From JACRLW01 sp050181465 (GTDB lineage: Bacteria; Planctomycetota; UBA1135; UBA2386): DNA of 64,000 nucleotides. Both the position numbers and the translations under genes were made by a program. A model generated the notes under the pieces. It did not search any database. It saw only the letters and a list, made by a program, of their open reading frames with translations, and was not told where the DNA came from. Positions 43,302-53,800 of the stretch are shown here, piece after piece. How positions within the stretch are numbered: position 1 is the first letter of the stretch; each line of letters starts with the position of its first letter. The stretch lies in the NCBI GenBank assembly GCA_050181465.1, contig JBFXDD010000013.1:1-64000 (forward strand), read 5' to 3'.

Positions 43302-44126
43302 ATGACCAGGGTCACCGAAGTCGCCTCGCCCAAGAACCCGCTCGTAGCACGGCTGCGGCGGGCCGCGGGCGGTGAGGAACCGGAGTTCCTGGTCGTCGAG
43401 GGCGTGCGCATCCTGGAGGAAGCCATCGCGAGCGGACTGCAGATCGCGGTGGCCGCCGTCGGCACGACCTGCCTGGAGTCGCCGTCGGGCCGGGCGCTGC
43501 GGGAACGCCTGATCGGGCGCGCCGAGGAGTTGGTGCTCGCCAGCGATCCGGCGATGGCCAAGATGTCGAGTCTCACGACGCCGCCGGGCGCACTCGCCTT
43601 GGTTCGACGGCCGACGGCAAGTGACGAAGCCCTCTGCGGCGGCACCTCAACCGCAGCGTTGATCGTGGCTGCCGCCGGCGTGCGCGATCCGGGCAATCTT
43701 GGCGCCATGCTCCGCACCACCGAGGCCGCCGGCGGTACCGGTTTCGTCGCGCTCGCGGGCAGCGCGGATCCGTTCCGCGAGAAGGCGGTTCGCGGGTCGT
43801 CCGGCAGCATCCTGCGGCTGCCGACCCGGGCAGGAATGCAGCCCGAGGGGCTGCTCGCCTTCGCCAAGTCGCGCGGCCTCGCCGTCGTCGTCGCCGACGG
43901 TCACGCGAACACCGACTACTTCGACCTCGATCTCGCTCGGCCGTCGATTCTGGTTCTCGGCAGCGAAGGTCATGGCGTGCCGCAGTCGCTGCGCACGGCG
44001 GCGACGACCGCGGTCCGGATCCCGATCCGCGCGACCGTCGAGAGTCTCAACGTGGCGGTCGCCACGGGCGTGCTGCTGTTCGAGGCGCGACGGCAGCGCG
44101 GGATCGCCGGCGCCGCGCGATCCTAG
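43302..44126 (+). CDS. TrmH/SpoU-family RNA 2'-O-ribose methyltransferase
   Basis: A 274-residue knotted (SPOUT) methyltransferase that transfers a methyl group from SAM to ribose in rRNA or tRNA. The three SpoU motifs are present: AAGVRDPGNLGAMLRTTEAAG near residue 125, ILVLGSEGHGVP near 220, and VRIPIRATVESLNVAVATGVLLFEA near 240. An N-terminal substrate-binding domain (ARLRRAAGGEEPEFLVVEGVRILEEA) is also seen. Its TAG stop at 44124-44126 is the first three bases of palindromic element copy D, so the element may have landed in the original stop codon. Confidence 0.93.
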   Translation: MTRVTEVASPKNPLVARLRRAAGGEEPEFLVVEGVRILEEAIASGLQIAVAAVGTTCLESPSGRALRERLIGRAEELVLASDPAMAKMSSLTTPPGALALVRRPTASDEALCGGTSTAALIVAAAGVRDPGNLGAMLRTTEAAGGTGFVALAGSADPFREKAVRGSSGSILRLPTRAGMQPEGLLAFAKSRGLAVVVADGHANTDYFDLDLARPSILVLGSEGHGVPQSLRTAATTAVRIPIRATVESLNVAVATGVLLFEARRQRGIAGAARS

Positions 44127-44305
44127 CCCGGATCATCCGTGAACGTCTGCTGCGATCGGCACAAGTCGCGCCCAGCGGCGTCGCTACGACGGCTCCTCCC
44201 TGGCAGCGTAGCTACAGCTACGCTTCGGTCGTCGACCGTCGCAGCTCCTTCCTGGGCATCGACCTGCGTCGATCTCGCGACGACCTTCTCGCATGATCCG
44301 GGCTA
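44124..44305 (+). repeat. Palindromic TA-bounded element, copy D (left half of a tandem pair)
   Basis: A full 182-bp copy with both ends complete (TAGCCCGGATCATCCGTGAA at left; GCATGATCCGGGCTA at right). It begins in the stop codon of the methyltransferase gene and shares its last TA with the first TA of copy E. The first 150 bp or so of D and E are nearly identical, indicating a recent tandem arrangement. Confidence 0.95.
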
Positions 44306-44485
44306 GCCCGGATCATCCGTGAACGTCTGCTGCGATCGGCACAAGTCGCGCCCAGCGGCGTCGCTACGACGGCTCCTCCCTGGCAGCGTAGCTACAGCTA
44401 CGCTTCGGTCGTCGACCGTCGCAGCTCCTTCCTGGGCATCGATCTGCATCGACCTCGAGACGACGTTCACGAATAATCCGAGCTA
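44304..44485 (+). repeat. Palindromic TA-bounded element, copy E (right half of a tandem pair)
   Basis: A 182-bp copy with left end identical to copy D. The right end GAATAATCCGAGCTA has two changes. The central dyad AGCGTAGCT-AC-AGCTACGCT (44385-44404) is centred at 44394.5, the exact midpoint of the element. The rarA start codon (GTG, 44486) follows immediately after the terminal TA. Confidence 0.95.
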
Positions 44486-45814
44486 GTGAGCCTGTTCGAC
44501 GAACCGCCGCCAGTCCAGGATGCGCGCACCGCGGCACCGCGTCCGCTCGCGGATCGCATGCGACCGCAGAGCCTCGCGGAGATCGTCGGTCAAGACGAAC
44601 TGCTCGGCGCCGATCGACCGCTGCGACGCGCGATCGAATCGGGCCAAGCCGGTTCTTTGATCCTGTTCGGGCCGCCCGGAGTCGGCAAGACCACGCTCGC
44701 ACGCTGCATCGCCGCCGCGAGCGGCGGGGTGTTCGAACCGTTCTCGGCGGTGCTCTCCGGCATCAAGGAGGTTCGCGAAGCGTTGGCCCGCGCGAGCGAA
44801 CGTCGTGCGCGTGAAGGCAAGAACACCGTCTTGTTCGTCGACGAGATCCACCGCTTCAACCGCGCGCAGCAAGACGCCTTCCTCGCGCACGTCGAGAGCG
44901 GAGACATCGTATTGATCGGCGCGACGACCGAGAACCCGTCGTTCGCGGTGAACGCAGCGCTGCTCTCGCGGGCGCGCGTGCTCGCGCTCGCACCGCTCGA
45001 CGAAGCCGCGATCCTCGCACTGCTCGAACGCGCACGCACCGACGAGCGCGGCCTTGGTCCCTTTCGCCTGCAGCTCGACGAGGACGCCGCTGCCGCGATC
45101 GCACGATTCGCCGGCGGCGACGCACGCAAGGCGCTCACGGTGCTCGAAACCGCGGGAACGCTGGCGATGACCAAGGGTGATCGCATCGCGTTGGCGGACG
45201 TCGCCGCCGCGGCTCAACACCGCACGATCCTCCACGACAAGTCCGGCGACTCGCACTTCGATCTCCTCAGCGCATTCCACAAGAGCCTGCGCAACTCCGA
45301 CGTCGACGCGAGCATCTATTGGCTCGCTCGAGTGTTCGAAGCCGGTGCCGACCCGCTCGCCGCAGCTCGTCGAATGATTGCGATGGCTGCTGAAGACATC
45401 GGCCTCGCCGATCCGATGGCGCTCTCGATCGCGACCAGCGCGCTGCTCGCATTCGAACGAATGGGATTGCCGGAAGGCCGCCTGCCGCTGGCGGAAGCCG
45501 CGATCTACCTGGCGAGCGCACCGAAGAGTCGAGGGGTCGCGACCGCGATCGACGAGGCACTCGCAGCGATTCGAGACGGCACCCTCGAACCGGTGCCGCT
45601 CCACTTGCGCAACGCACCCACCGCGCTCGCGCGCGAACTCGGTCACGGCGCCGAGTATCGCTTCGCACCCGACGAACCCGGCCATGTCGCCGACATGGAC
45701 TGCATGCCGAAGAGCCTGCGCACGCGCCGCTTCTATCGACCCGGGGAATGGGGCTTCGAGGGCAAGATGCGGGAGCGACTCGCCGACATCGCTCGCCGAC
45801 GGCGACAGACATGA
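44486..45814 (+). CDS. rarA: Replication-associated recombination protein A (AAA+ ATPase)
   Basis: A 442-residue clamp-loader-like AAA+ protein that acts at stalled replication forks. Walker A is LILFGPPGVGKTTLARCIA, Walker B is NTVLFVDEIHRFNRAQQDAFL and sensor 1 is LIGATTENPSF. The C-terminal MgsA domain contains DIGLADPMALSIATSA. The GTG start gives MSLFDEPPP, the common N-terminus of the family, and sits directly against element copy E. Its ribosome-binding site and promoter must therefore lie within that element or further left. Confidence 0.96.
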   Translation: MSLFDEPPPVQDARTAAPRPLADRMRPQSLAEIVGQDELLGADRPLRRAIESGQAGSLILFGPPGVGKTTLARCIAAASGGVFEPFSAVLSGIKEVREALARASERRAREGKNTVLFVDEIHRFNRAQQDAFLAHVESGDIVLIGATTENPSFAVNAALLSRARVLALAPLDEAAILALLERARTDERGLGPFRLQLDEDAAAAIARFAGGDARKALTVLETAGTLAMTKGDRIALADVAAAAQHRTILHDKSGDSHFDLLSAFHKSLRNSDVDASIYWLARVFEAGADPLAAARRMIAMAAEDIGLADPMALSIATSALLAFERMGLPEGRLPLAEAAIYLASAPKSRGVATAIDEALAAIRDGTLEPVPLHLRNAPTALARELGHGAEYRFAPDEPGHVADMDCMPKSLRTRRFYRPGEWGFEGKMRERLADIARRRRQT

Positions 45815-46695
45815 GCTCGCGCGTTCGATGCGGCGTGAGCGGATGGTCGTACCCCGATTGGAAGGGGATCGTCTATCCGAGCGGCTGCAAGGACACGCTG
45901 CGCGCGGTAGCGAGCCTCGTCGACTTCCTCGAGATCAACGTCAGCTTCTACCGCACGCCGGCGCCCGCAGTGACGCAAAGTTGGCTCGATCGTACCGCCG
46001 AATTCGGCACGCTCTTCACCGCCAAACTCCCCTCGCAGTTCACGCATGAGCGGGTCTTTCGCACCGCGGACATCGACGCCTCCCTCGCCGCATTCGCTCC
46101 GCTCGGCGAGTCCGGTCGGCTCGCGGCACTGCTTGCACAGTTCCCGCATTCCTTCAAGCCCGACGCCGCCGGCTTCGGCGCGCTTCGCGAGATCGCACGT
46201 CGATTCCTCGCAGTCGCACCAGTGCTCGTGGAAGTGCGGCACGCGCGTTGGCGAGCGGACGATGCGATCGCTGGTATGCGCGAGCTCGGGTTGGCGCCGA
46301 TCCATCTCGACTATCCCGGAATGCAATCGGACTTCGCGGGCCCGGCGGTGCCGCAGCAACAGCCGATGCAATACCTACGCCTTCATGGCCGCAACGCCAA
46401 GGCGTGGTTCGATCCGAAAGCCGGTCGCGACGCGACCTACGATTGGCACTACTCGTCCAACGAACTCCAACAGATCCGCGACCGGATCCTACAACTGCTC
46501 GATTCCACCGCAGCGCCACGCGTGTTCGTCGCTGCGAACAACCACTTCCGCGGCCAAGCGCTCGCGGCGGCATTGGAGCTTCGTGCAGCTTTCGAAGCGC
46601 CTGCGGTCAGGATTCCCGACAGCCTCTGCGATCGGTATCCCGAACTGCAGCGGCTGAGCTCGCATCGCGAACGCGGTCTCTTCGATCGGCAGTGA
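45811..46695 (+). CDS. DUF72 family protein
   Basis: A 294-residue TIM-barrel-like protein of the DUF72 family: RCGVSGWSYPDWKGIVYP at the N-terminus, then FLEINVSFYRTPAPAVTQSWLDRT, TAKLPSQFTHER, LVEVRHARW, LRLHGRNAKAWFD and VFVAANNHFRGQALAAALEL. It is often found near DNA repair genes, but the biochemical role is not established. The ATG overlaps the rarA stop by four bases, so the two are translationally coupled. Confidence 0.93.
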   Translation: MSSRVRCGVSGWSYPDWKGIVYPSGCKDTLRAVASLVDFLEINVSFYRTPAPAVTQSWLDRTAEFGTLFTAKLPSQFTHERVFRTADIDASLAAFAPLGESGRLAALLAQFPHSFKPDAAGFGALREIARRFLAVAPVLVEVRHARWRADDAIAGMRELGLAPIHLDYPGMQSDFAGPAVPQQQPMQYLRLHGRNAKAWFDPKAGRDATYDWHYSSNELQQIRDRILQLLDSTAAPRVFVAANNHFRGQALAAALELRAAFEAPAVRIPDSLCDRYPELQRLSSHRERGLFDRQ

Positions 46696-46721
46696 TCGCC
46701 ACGGTCGTTCCTGACCGTCGC

Positions 46722-47411
46722 TCACGACAGGGCGCGGAGCGCATCGACGACCTTGCGCAGTTCCGCGAGCTCGTCTTCGAGGCGCTCGACACGTTCCGCC
46801 AATTCGTCGATGCGCGAGAATCCTCCGGAATCCACCGTCGGTTCGGCCCGAACGGCGGCGACCCGCTCTCTCGCGGGCACGTCGACACCTTCCGCGTCTG
46901 CCGCGCGCTCCTCATCGGTCACCGGCCGCGGTCCGAGCAGATGTCCGAAGCGTTCGTCGCGCTCACGACGCCGCCGCGGCAAGCGCTCCACCAAGGCGGC
47001 CGGACGAAATACGGCGAGATCCTCGAGGATCGCCTCGATGCGGGCGGGCTCGGCATGCAGCCCCATCCTCGCGACCCGCGGCTTCAGAGCGCCCGGCGCC
47101 TGCGGACCGCGCAGCAACAACTCGGTGAGCACGATGAGCTGATCGCGATGGATGTTCAGTCGCTCGAGCGCCTTGTGGCGGTAACGCACGACGCGACCAC
47201 CGGCGTCGACCCGGACGATCCAACCGTCCTCGCGCAGCGCCAGCAGGGCCGGGTGGAGTTGCCCCGCCGTGACCGCCATCTCAGGATCGCGGTTGCTCTT
47301 CTGATTGCAGCCGGTGATCAGCGCGTTCTCGGTGAGCGGGTAGGTATCGGGAACCGTCAGCTCCTTCTCGACGAGGACGCCGACGATGCGCTGCTGGAGT
47401 GCATCGAGCAT
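46722..47411 (-). CDS. DUF480 (YceH) family protein
   Basis: A 229-residue protein with two winged-helix domains, recognised by LQQRIVGVLVEKELTVPDTYPLTENALITGCNQKSNRDP at the start and LTELLLRGPQAPGALKPRVARM in the second domain. The last 25 residues are a coiled coil (LAERVERLEDELAELRKVVDAL). The family's molecular role is unknown, although it may regulate transcription. It is transcribed divergently from the lipoprotein at 47456. Confidence 0.93.
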   Translation of the reverse strand: MLDALQQRIVGVLVEKELTVPDTYPLTENALITGCNQKSNRDPEMAVTAGQLHPALLALREDGWIVRVDAGGRVVRYRHKALERLNIHRDQLIVLTELLLRGPQAPGALKPRVARMGLHAEPARIEAILEDLAVFRPAALVERLPRRRRERDERFGHLLGPRPVTDEERAADAEGVDVPARERVAAVRAEPTVDSGGFSRIDELAERVERLEDELAELRKVVDALRALS

Positions 47412-47455
47412 GGGGCAGCGACGATATTCGACACCGTCGCGTTATGCTCGTTCGG

Positions 47456-47851
47456 ATGAACCGAATCCTTGCGACGTGCGCCGTTGTCTCGACACTCTTG
47501 TTCGCCGGTTGCGGCGAGAAGCCGCAGGAGAACCGGACTCCGAGCGGCGACGCGAAGACCGGCGCGCCGGCAAACCAAGACGCCGGTGCGAGTACCCCAG
47601 CGGCGAATCCGGCCGGCACGACCGTGATCGCGACGCCACACGTTCACGACGCGATCTGCGGACATACGCTCGAGGGCGTCGGCCACTGCGGCAACTACGT
47701 GAAGATCGACGACAAGTGGGTCGAAATCCTCTGGCCGCAACTGGGCGTGATGGAGTGGTGCAAGGACGGCAAGAAGGGCGCGCGAGTGGAGATCACCGGT
47801 GAGATGAGGGACGGCAAGTTCGTCGCCTCCAGTTATCGCCGCGTCGAATGA
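47456..47851 (+). CDS. Small lipoprotein with Cys/His motifs (131 aa)
   Basis: A 131-residue lipoprotein (TCAVVSTLLFAGCGEK, Cys near residue 20). A Pro/Ala/Gly-rich linker leads to HVHDAICGHTLEGVGHCGNYVKIDDKWVEI. The His/Cys spacing (HxH, CGH, HCG) is compatible with metal binding; no family is recognised. The C-terminal strand pattern is KKGARVEITGEMRDGKFVASSYRRV. The start at 47456 sets the best signal. Confidence 0.7.
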   Translation: MNRILATCAVVSTLLFAGCGEKPQENRTPSGDAKTGAPANQDAGASTPAANPAGTTVIATPHVHDAICGHTLEGVGHCGNYVKIDDKWVEILWPQLGVMEWCKDGKKGARVEITGEMRDGKFVASSYRRVE

Positions 47852-47898
47852 CGTCGCCCGGCAACCGGCACCCACCATAGTCGCGGTCCATAGTTGCG

Positions 47899-50800
47899 GT
47901 GATCTTCGAACGCCCTCTCGCCCTCTGGCTCCTCATCCTGCTGGTTCCGCTCGTGTTCGCGCATCGACGCGGTGCGCGCCGAATCGAGAATCGGACCGCC
48001 AGGAGCTTCGCCCTGCTCACGGTGTCGATCGCATGGATTGCCGTCGTGTTCGCGCTCGCCGCGCCGTGGATCGAAGCACCCGGCCGCCCCGTGCGCGTCT
48101 TCCTCGACACGGGTGCGGACCCGACGCTCGCGCATCAGTGGCGGTCCGCGACTCCGTCACGCGATCGATTCCACGTCGTCCGAACCGGCGCGGTCGACGT
48201 CGTGGGCGCACATGGGCGACTCGAGGTCGCTCGTGCGGACGGCGACCCGGATCTCGGTCGCGCGTTGAACCAGGCGATCGCGCTCTGTCCCGACGGCGGT
48301 CAAATCGCGCTGGTCGGCTCCGGCGGCGACAGCGGATCCGGACTCACGCCGGAGGCGATCGACGCACTCGCGGCATGCCTGCGTTCTCGATCGATCACCC
48401 TGCACACGCGTGTCGCCGCACCGGATCGCACGCAGCCGGTGATCCGCTCGATCGATCACCCCTGCCTCGTCCATGCGGCCGATCCGTTCGCGATCCGCGT
48501 TCTTGTCGCCTCCCCGAGCGCGCGGGATCTCGAGATCGAAGTCATCGACGCCGCAACGAATCAGTCGTTTGCGCGCGCCACCCACACCGTGACTGCCGGC
48601 GACTGTGAAGTGACGATCGATGTCGTTCCGCCGCTTGCGGCCGGCCCCTGGCAGTTCCTCGTTCGATTCACGTCGGATGCGGCGTCGACTCGCGGCGAAC
48701 ACGGCGCAGTGCTCGTCGACGAGGGCATTCGCGTCGCGTGGCTCGGTCGCGGCGACGGCAACTTCGAGGCGGTGCGCGACACCTTGGCTCCGCACGGGAT
48801 CCATGTGCTTCGCGCAGATCCGAACGAAGCGTCGACGACGCTTGCGACGGTCGAGTGCGCGATCATCGACGACCTACCGGCCGCAGCCTGGCCGCGCTCG
48901 ATGCAGAGCGTCGTCGCGGAACTCATCACGCGCGACGGCCTCGGTCTGCTTCTCGCCGGCGCACACGACAACCTCGGTCCCGGCGGCTACGCCGACTCGC
49001 CGTTGGCCGAGCTGCTGCCGGTCGACATGCCGCAGCGCGAAGAGCGCCGCGATCCTTCCGTTGCGCTGGTGGTCGTCATCGACACGAGCGGCAGCATGGG
49101 TGCTCGCATCGACCTTGCGAAGGAAGTCGCGCGACTGGCGCTGCGACGTCTGCTGCCGCACGACAAGGCCGGCATCGTCGAGTTCTACGGGAGCAAGCGT
49201 TGGGCTGCGCCGCTGCAGCCGGCGTCCAACTCGATCGAGCTCATGCGCGCGCTCGATCGGATGCAGGCCGGCGGCGGCACCGTGATCTACTCCGCTTTGG
49301 AGGAGAGCTACTACGCCTTGCTCGATGCGCGCACGCGGTTCCGCCATGTCCTCGTTCTCACCGACGGCGGCGTGGAATCAGGCCCGTTCGAGGCGCTCGC
49401 CCGGCGAATGGCCGATTCCAACATCCAGCTCAGCACGGTGCTGATCGGCCCGCAGTCGCAGAGTCAGTTTCTCATGGACCTCGCACAGTGGGGCGGCGGT
49501 CGCTTCTACGCCTGCCCATCGCGATTCCAGTTGCCCGATCTTCGCTTCAAGGAACCGCAGACCACACTCCTGCCGAGCCTCAGAGAAGAGCCGATCGCGA
49601 TCGACGCTCCGATGCGCCGCGAGAGCGTCGTCAGCCTCGCTCGCGGTGACGATCACGTTCTCGGGGGTTTGGTGGAGGCCCACGCAAAGAGTGCTGCGGA
49701 GGAGTTGCTCCGGGCCGGCGACGGCAGCAGCGTGCTCGCCGCCTGGGACCAAGGCCGCGGTCGGGTCGCGACGCTCGCGACCGAACTGCTCGGCCCGATG
49801 ACCGATTCGATCCGATCGACAGCCTGGTCCGACCTCATCGCCGATCAGATGCGCGCACTGTCGCGCGGTCGTCGAGCCGCACGACCGGGCTTGGTTGTGA
49901 CCACGAGCCGTGGCGAACTGAACGCAACCTTGTACCAGAGCAGCGATCGCACTGCAGCCACGTTGCGAGTCGTCGCGCCTGCGAGCGATCGCGACGCACA
50001 GCGCGAGGTCCGCATGGGGATGCAGCGGATGACAGACGGCGGCTGGCGCGCGACCGCGCCGTGGCCGAGCGATTCCCCGTGCCTGCTCGAGGTCGACGGC
50101 ATCGCGCTCGGTGCCGCGGTCCGGCCTCGCCCGCGCACGGATCGTCTCGACGATCGCAGCCCCGCCTTGGCGGATCTCGCAACGCGCAGCGGCGGCACGA
50201 TCGTCGGCGAACTGCCAAGTTCGCCGACGCGCACCCGCACGAGTCGCGTGCCGATCGGGCCTCAGCTCGCACTCGTCGGTCTGTGCGCCATGGCACTGCA
50301 CCTCCTTGCACGTCGCTGGCCGGGACGCGGCCGCTCGCCCGCCGCAGCCGCACTCGGCGTACTGTGTGCGGTGTCCGCGGTGTCGGCCCAGGAGGTGCCG
50401 CCCGACGACCTCGACAGCCGCATCGAGACCACACTCCGCACCGGCGGGGACCTCGACGCCCTGCGCAAGACCTACGCGGGAGCACCGCGCGAGGATCGCA
50501 TTCGGCTCGCGATCGCCGCCGGTGACCTCGTCGAAGTCGATCGGCTGTGCACGGAGGCGGGTCGCCTCGACTCGTCGCTGCGCGCGATGCACGTGGTCGC
50601 CCTGGAAGCTCTCGGCCGCAACGAAGAAGCACTTCGCGGGCTGCGCGGATTGCTCGAGACCACACCGAGCGACGACCCCGAGCGCGCAGCATTGCTCGTC
50701 CACGCTGCAGAACTTCACTTCGCGCTCGGCGACGAGGCCGGCACGCTCACCAATCTCGACGCCGCGGTCCAGACCGGAGACGACCCAAACTTCCACCACG

Positions 50801-53800
50801 CGCTGGGTCATCTTGCCGGCGACTTCGGTCAGGTCGACTTCGCGCTGCGTCACCATCGTCCCGAATACGCCGCGAACGACTCCGCTCGCGCCAACGTGCA
50901 CCTTCGGCGCGGTCGATGGCTGTCCCTCGCCGGTCGCAACAACGAAGCGCGGGACGAGTATCGGCGTGCCGCGGAGTGCGCTCCGCTCCAGCGCGAACGG
51001 AGCTTCGCCTACGCGCGCGTGCTCGACCTCGCCACGGATGCCGCGGAGCTGCGGGAGTTCGTCGCCCAGTGTCGAGCGACACCACGAGCCGACGGCGACG
51101 CCGACCTGTTGGCGATGTTCGACGCGATCCGCCGGCTGGGGGATGGTGATCTTGCAGTGTCGACACTCGCTTCCGATCGCGTTCAGGCCGACAGCGAGAT
51201 GCTCGGCGAAGCGATGCGGTTGTGCGTCGAGTGCGGACGCACCGAGCCGGCGATCGCAGCGGCACAGACCCTGCTCGCACGCGACCCGAGCGATGCGCTC
51301 CTGCGAGGCGCGCTGGCGCTGCTCTACACCGATCTCGATCGACCGGCCGATGCGCGCGCGCTGTTGGTCGACCGGATGCCTACGGCATCGCCTCGCGAAC
51401 TGCTGACGCTGATCGCCACGGCGAGTGAACTGGGCGACGAGCCCGCAGTCGCGCACGGTGTCGCCATCACTGCGGCAAGCGAGTCCGAGAGCCTGCGCCT
51501 CGACGGACTGCTGGCCGAAGTGGCCATGCTGCGAAAGGACCGCCGGGACTCGGAAGCCAGCGAGCGCCTGTTGGCCGCACGCACGAGGGTCGCGCAACCG
51601 GAATCGCAACTGCGACTCGCCGGCGCACTCGAAAGCGTCGGCCGGACCGCGGAAGCGATCGAACTCCTGCGCCAAGTCCGACGCGAGAAGCCGACCGAGG
51701 ACGTCAGCCTCCGCCTCGCCTGGCTCCTGTCGAACAGCAGGGACGAAACGGAACGAAAGGAGAGCATCGATCTCTTCCGAGAGGTGTGGCTGACCGCCGG
51801 AAGCGCGGCACGGCGATCCCAGGCCCAGGAGCGTGTGCTCGATCTGGCGTCGCGAAGCGGGACTCTCGCCGACCTCGCGATCGAACTCGAGGCGGCGGTC
51901 GCCGACCCGGCGACACCCGATCGCGACACCAAGCGCGAGGCGCTGGTGAGGATCTGGGTGCGCGCAATGGATGGCTTCGGCGCGCGGGACGTGCTGCTCG
52001 CGTGGGCCAAGGAATCTCCCGAGCACGCGATCGATGCATGGCAGGCGATCGCACAGGCTTGCCTGGAGACCGACGACTTCGCCGGACAAGAGCGTGCACT
52101 CGAGCACCTCGTCACGATCGATCCACAGAACGAGCTCGACTATCGCCAGCAGCTCGTCCTCTCATTCCTCGAACGAGGACGGGCCGGTGAGGCACGCGCG
52201 ATCGTGCGCGCGCTGTTGACCCGTGATGCGAAGCCCGATGGAGCGACGCTCGAGTTCGCCGCCGGCATCCTCGGCATGGCCGGTCGTCCCGCCGAAGCCG
52301 CCCGGCTCTACCGTCGAGCCTTCGCCAGCGACGGCACCCGCATCGAAACCTTGTTGCTGTGGGCCAACGCGATGCGCGATCAGGGCAAGTCGGCCGAAGC
52401 GGTCGGCACCTGCGCGATCCTGCTCAGCTCCGCGGTGCCCGCCGACCTGTTCTTGGTCGCCGTCGACGGCCTGCTCAATCTCGGCGCCGAGGCGTCGACA
52501 TTGCGCTATGCGGCGCGTGCGCTTCGTCGCCGGATCGCGCTCGAACCCGATCGCGTCTATCTGCAGCGTGCACTGCAGGACCTGCTCGAACAGCTCGGTG
52601 ACGCCGACGCCCGCCGCAACTCCCTCGAGTCGACCATACTCGTGGCGGGTCAGCAGCGGTCGGCGTGGCTGCGGGAAGCGATGGACGAAGCGAGCGGCGC
52701 GCGAGACTGGCCGCGTTATCTGCGTCATGCGCGCGCGTTGCTGATGATCGGCGAAGAAGCTCCGCCGGCCGTGTTCCTCGAGATCGGCGAGACGATGCTG
52801 CGCGCCGGCGATGTGGCGGCAGCCGAACGAGCCTTCCTTCGTGCCCGACTCGCACCGGAGTTCGCCGCGGTGGAGCGACGGATCGCGACCGCCTTCGAGA
52901 GTGCCGACCGCCCGCTCGACGCCGAGCGCGTGCTGCGCCGAATCTTGCGACGCGATCCGAACGACCTCGCCGCCCGGCTGGATGTCGCGCGGCTCGCCGA
53001 ACTGCGCGGCGGTCGCGACGAAGCTCGCGCGATCTTTCTGGGCGTCGCCGTCGAGTTGACACGAGGGGAGACCTTGCCGAGCAAGGAGGCCCCGTCGCGC
53101 ACCTTCAGTCGCAATGTCGCCGACAGTCTGCCGACGGTGGACACGGTGCTCGGCCATGCCGTCCGCACCGCCGATTCTCACGAACAGCTCACGCCGCTGC
53201 GGGATGCCATCCTGGCTCGCGCCGATGGCCGTGAACCATTGAGCGGTGCGGCGACGGTGAGTCTCGCGGGCCGCCTTCGCAGCCTGGGAGACTCGCTGAG
53301 CGACCCGATCGCCTCCGCCCGCGCACGCGAGCTGGAGGATGCAGCGCTGCGCCAGTCAGAGGTCAGCGTGCCGGTCAAGCAGGCGATGCTGCGCGACGCA
53401 CTCGCACGCGGAGAGATCACTCGCGTGCTCGAACTGCCCGACGAAGTTGCGAGCAAGTTCCCACTCGAACGCGTGCGAGCGCTGCTACTGGCGGGACGGC
53501 CTCAGGACGTCGTCGCGGCCGCGACGGCGGAAGGCGGCAGCAATGTGGCAGCGATCGCGCGACTGCTCGTGGCCGTCGAGCGCATCGATCTCGCGCAGTC
53601 GATCTTCGATGCTGCGGTCGAACGCGGACGCAGCGACGCCAAGGCCACGCCGGTCGACCTCGCCGGAGTGGCTGCATTGGTCGGCCGCGATTTCGACGAT
53701 GCGGGCGCGCGGCGGGACGCTCTCGATCGGGCATGGTCGGCGACGGTCGCTCCGGCACAACGCCTCCAGCGCGTGCTCGCGGCACTCGATCGCATCGACG

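Noticed and set aside
44124..44485. CRISPR array
   Set aside because: The direct repeats here are 180-bp units in tandem, not 25-40-bp repeats separated by unique spacers, and no cas gene is near.
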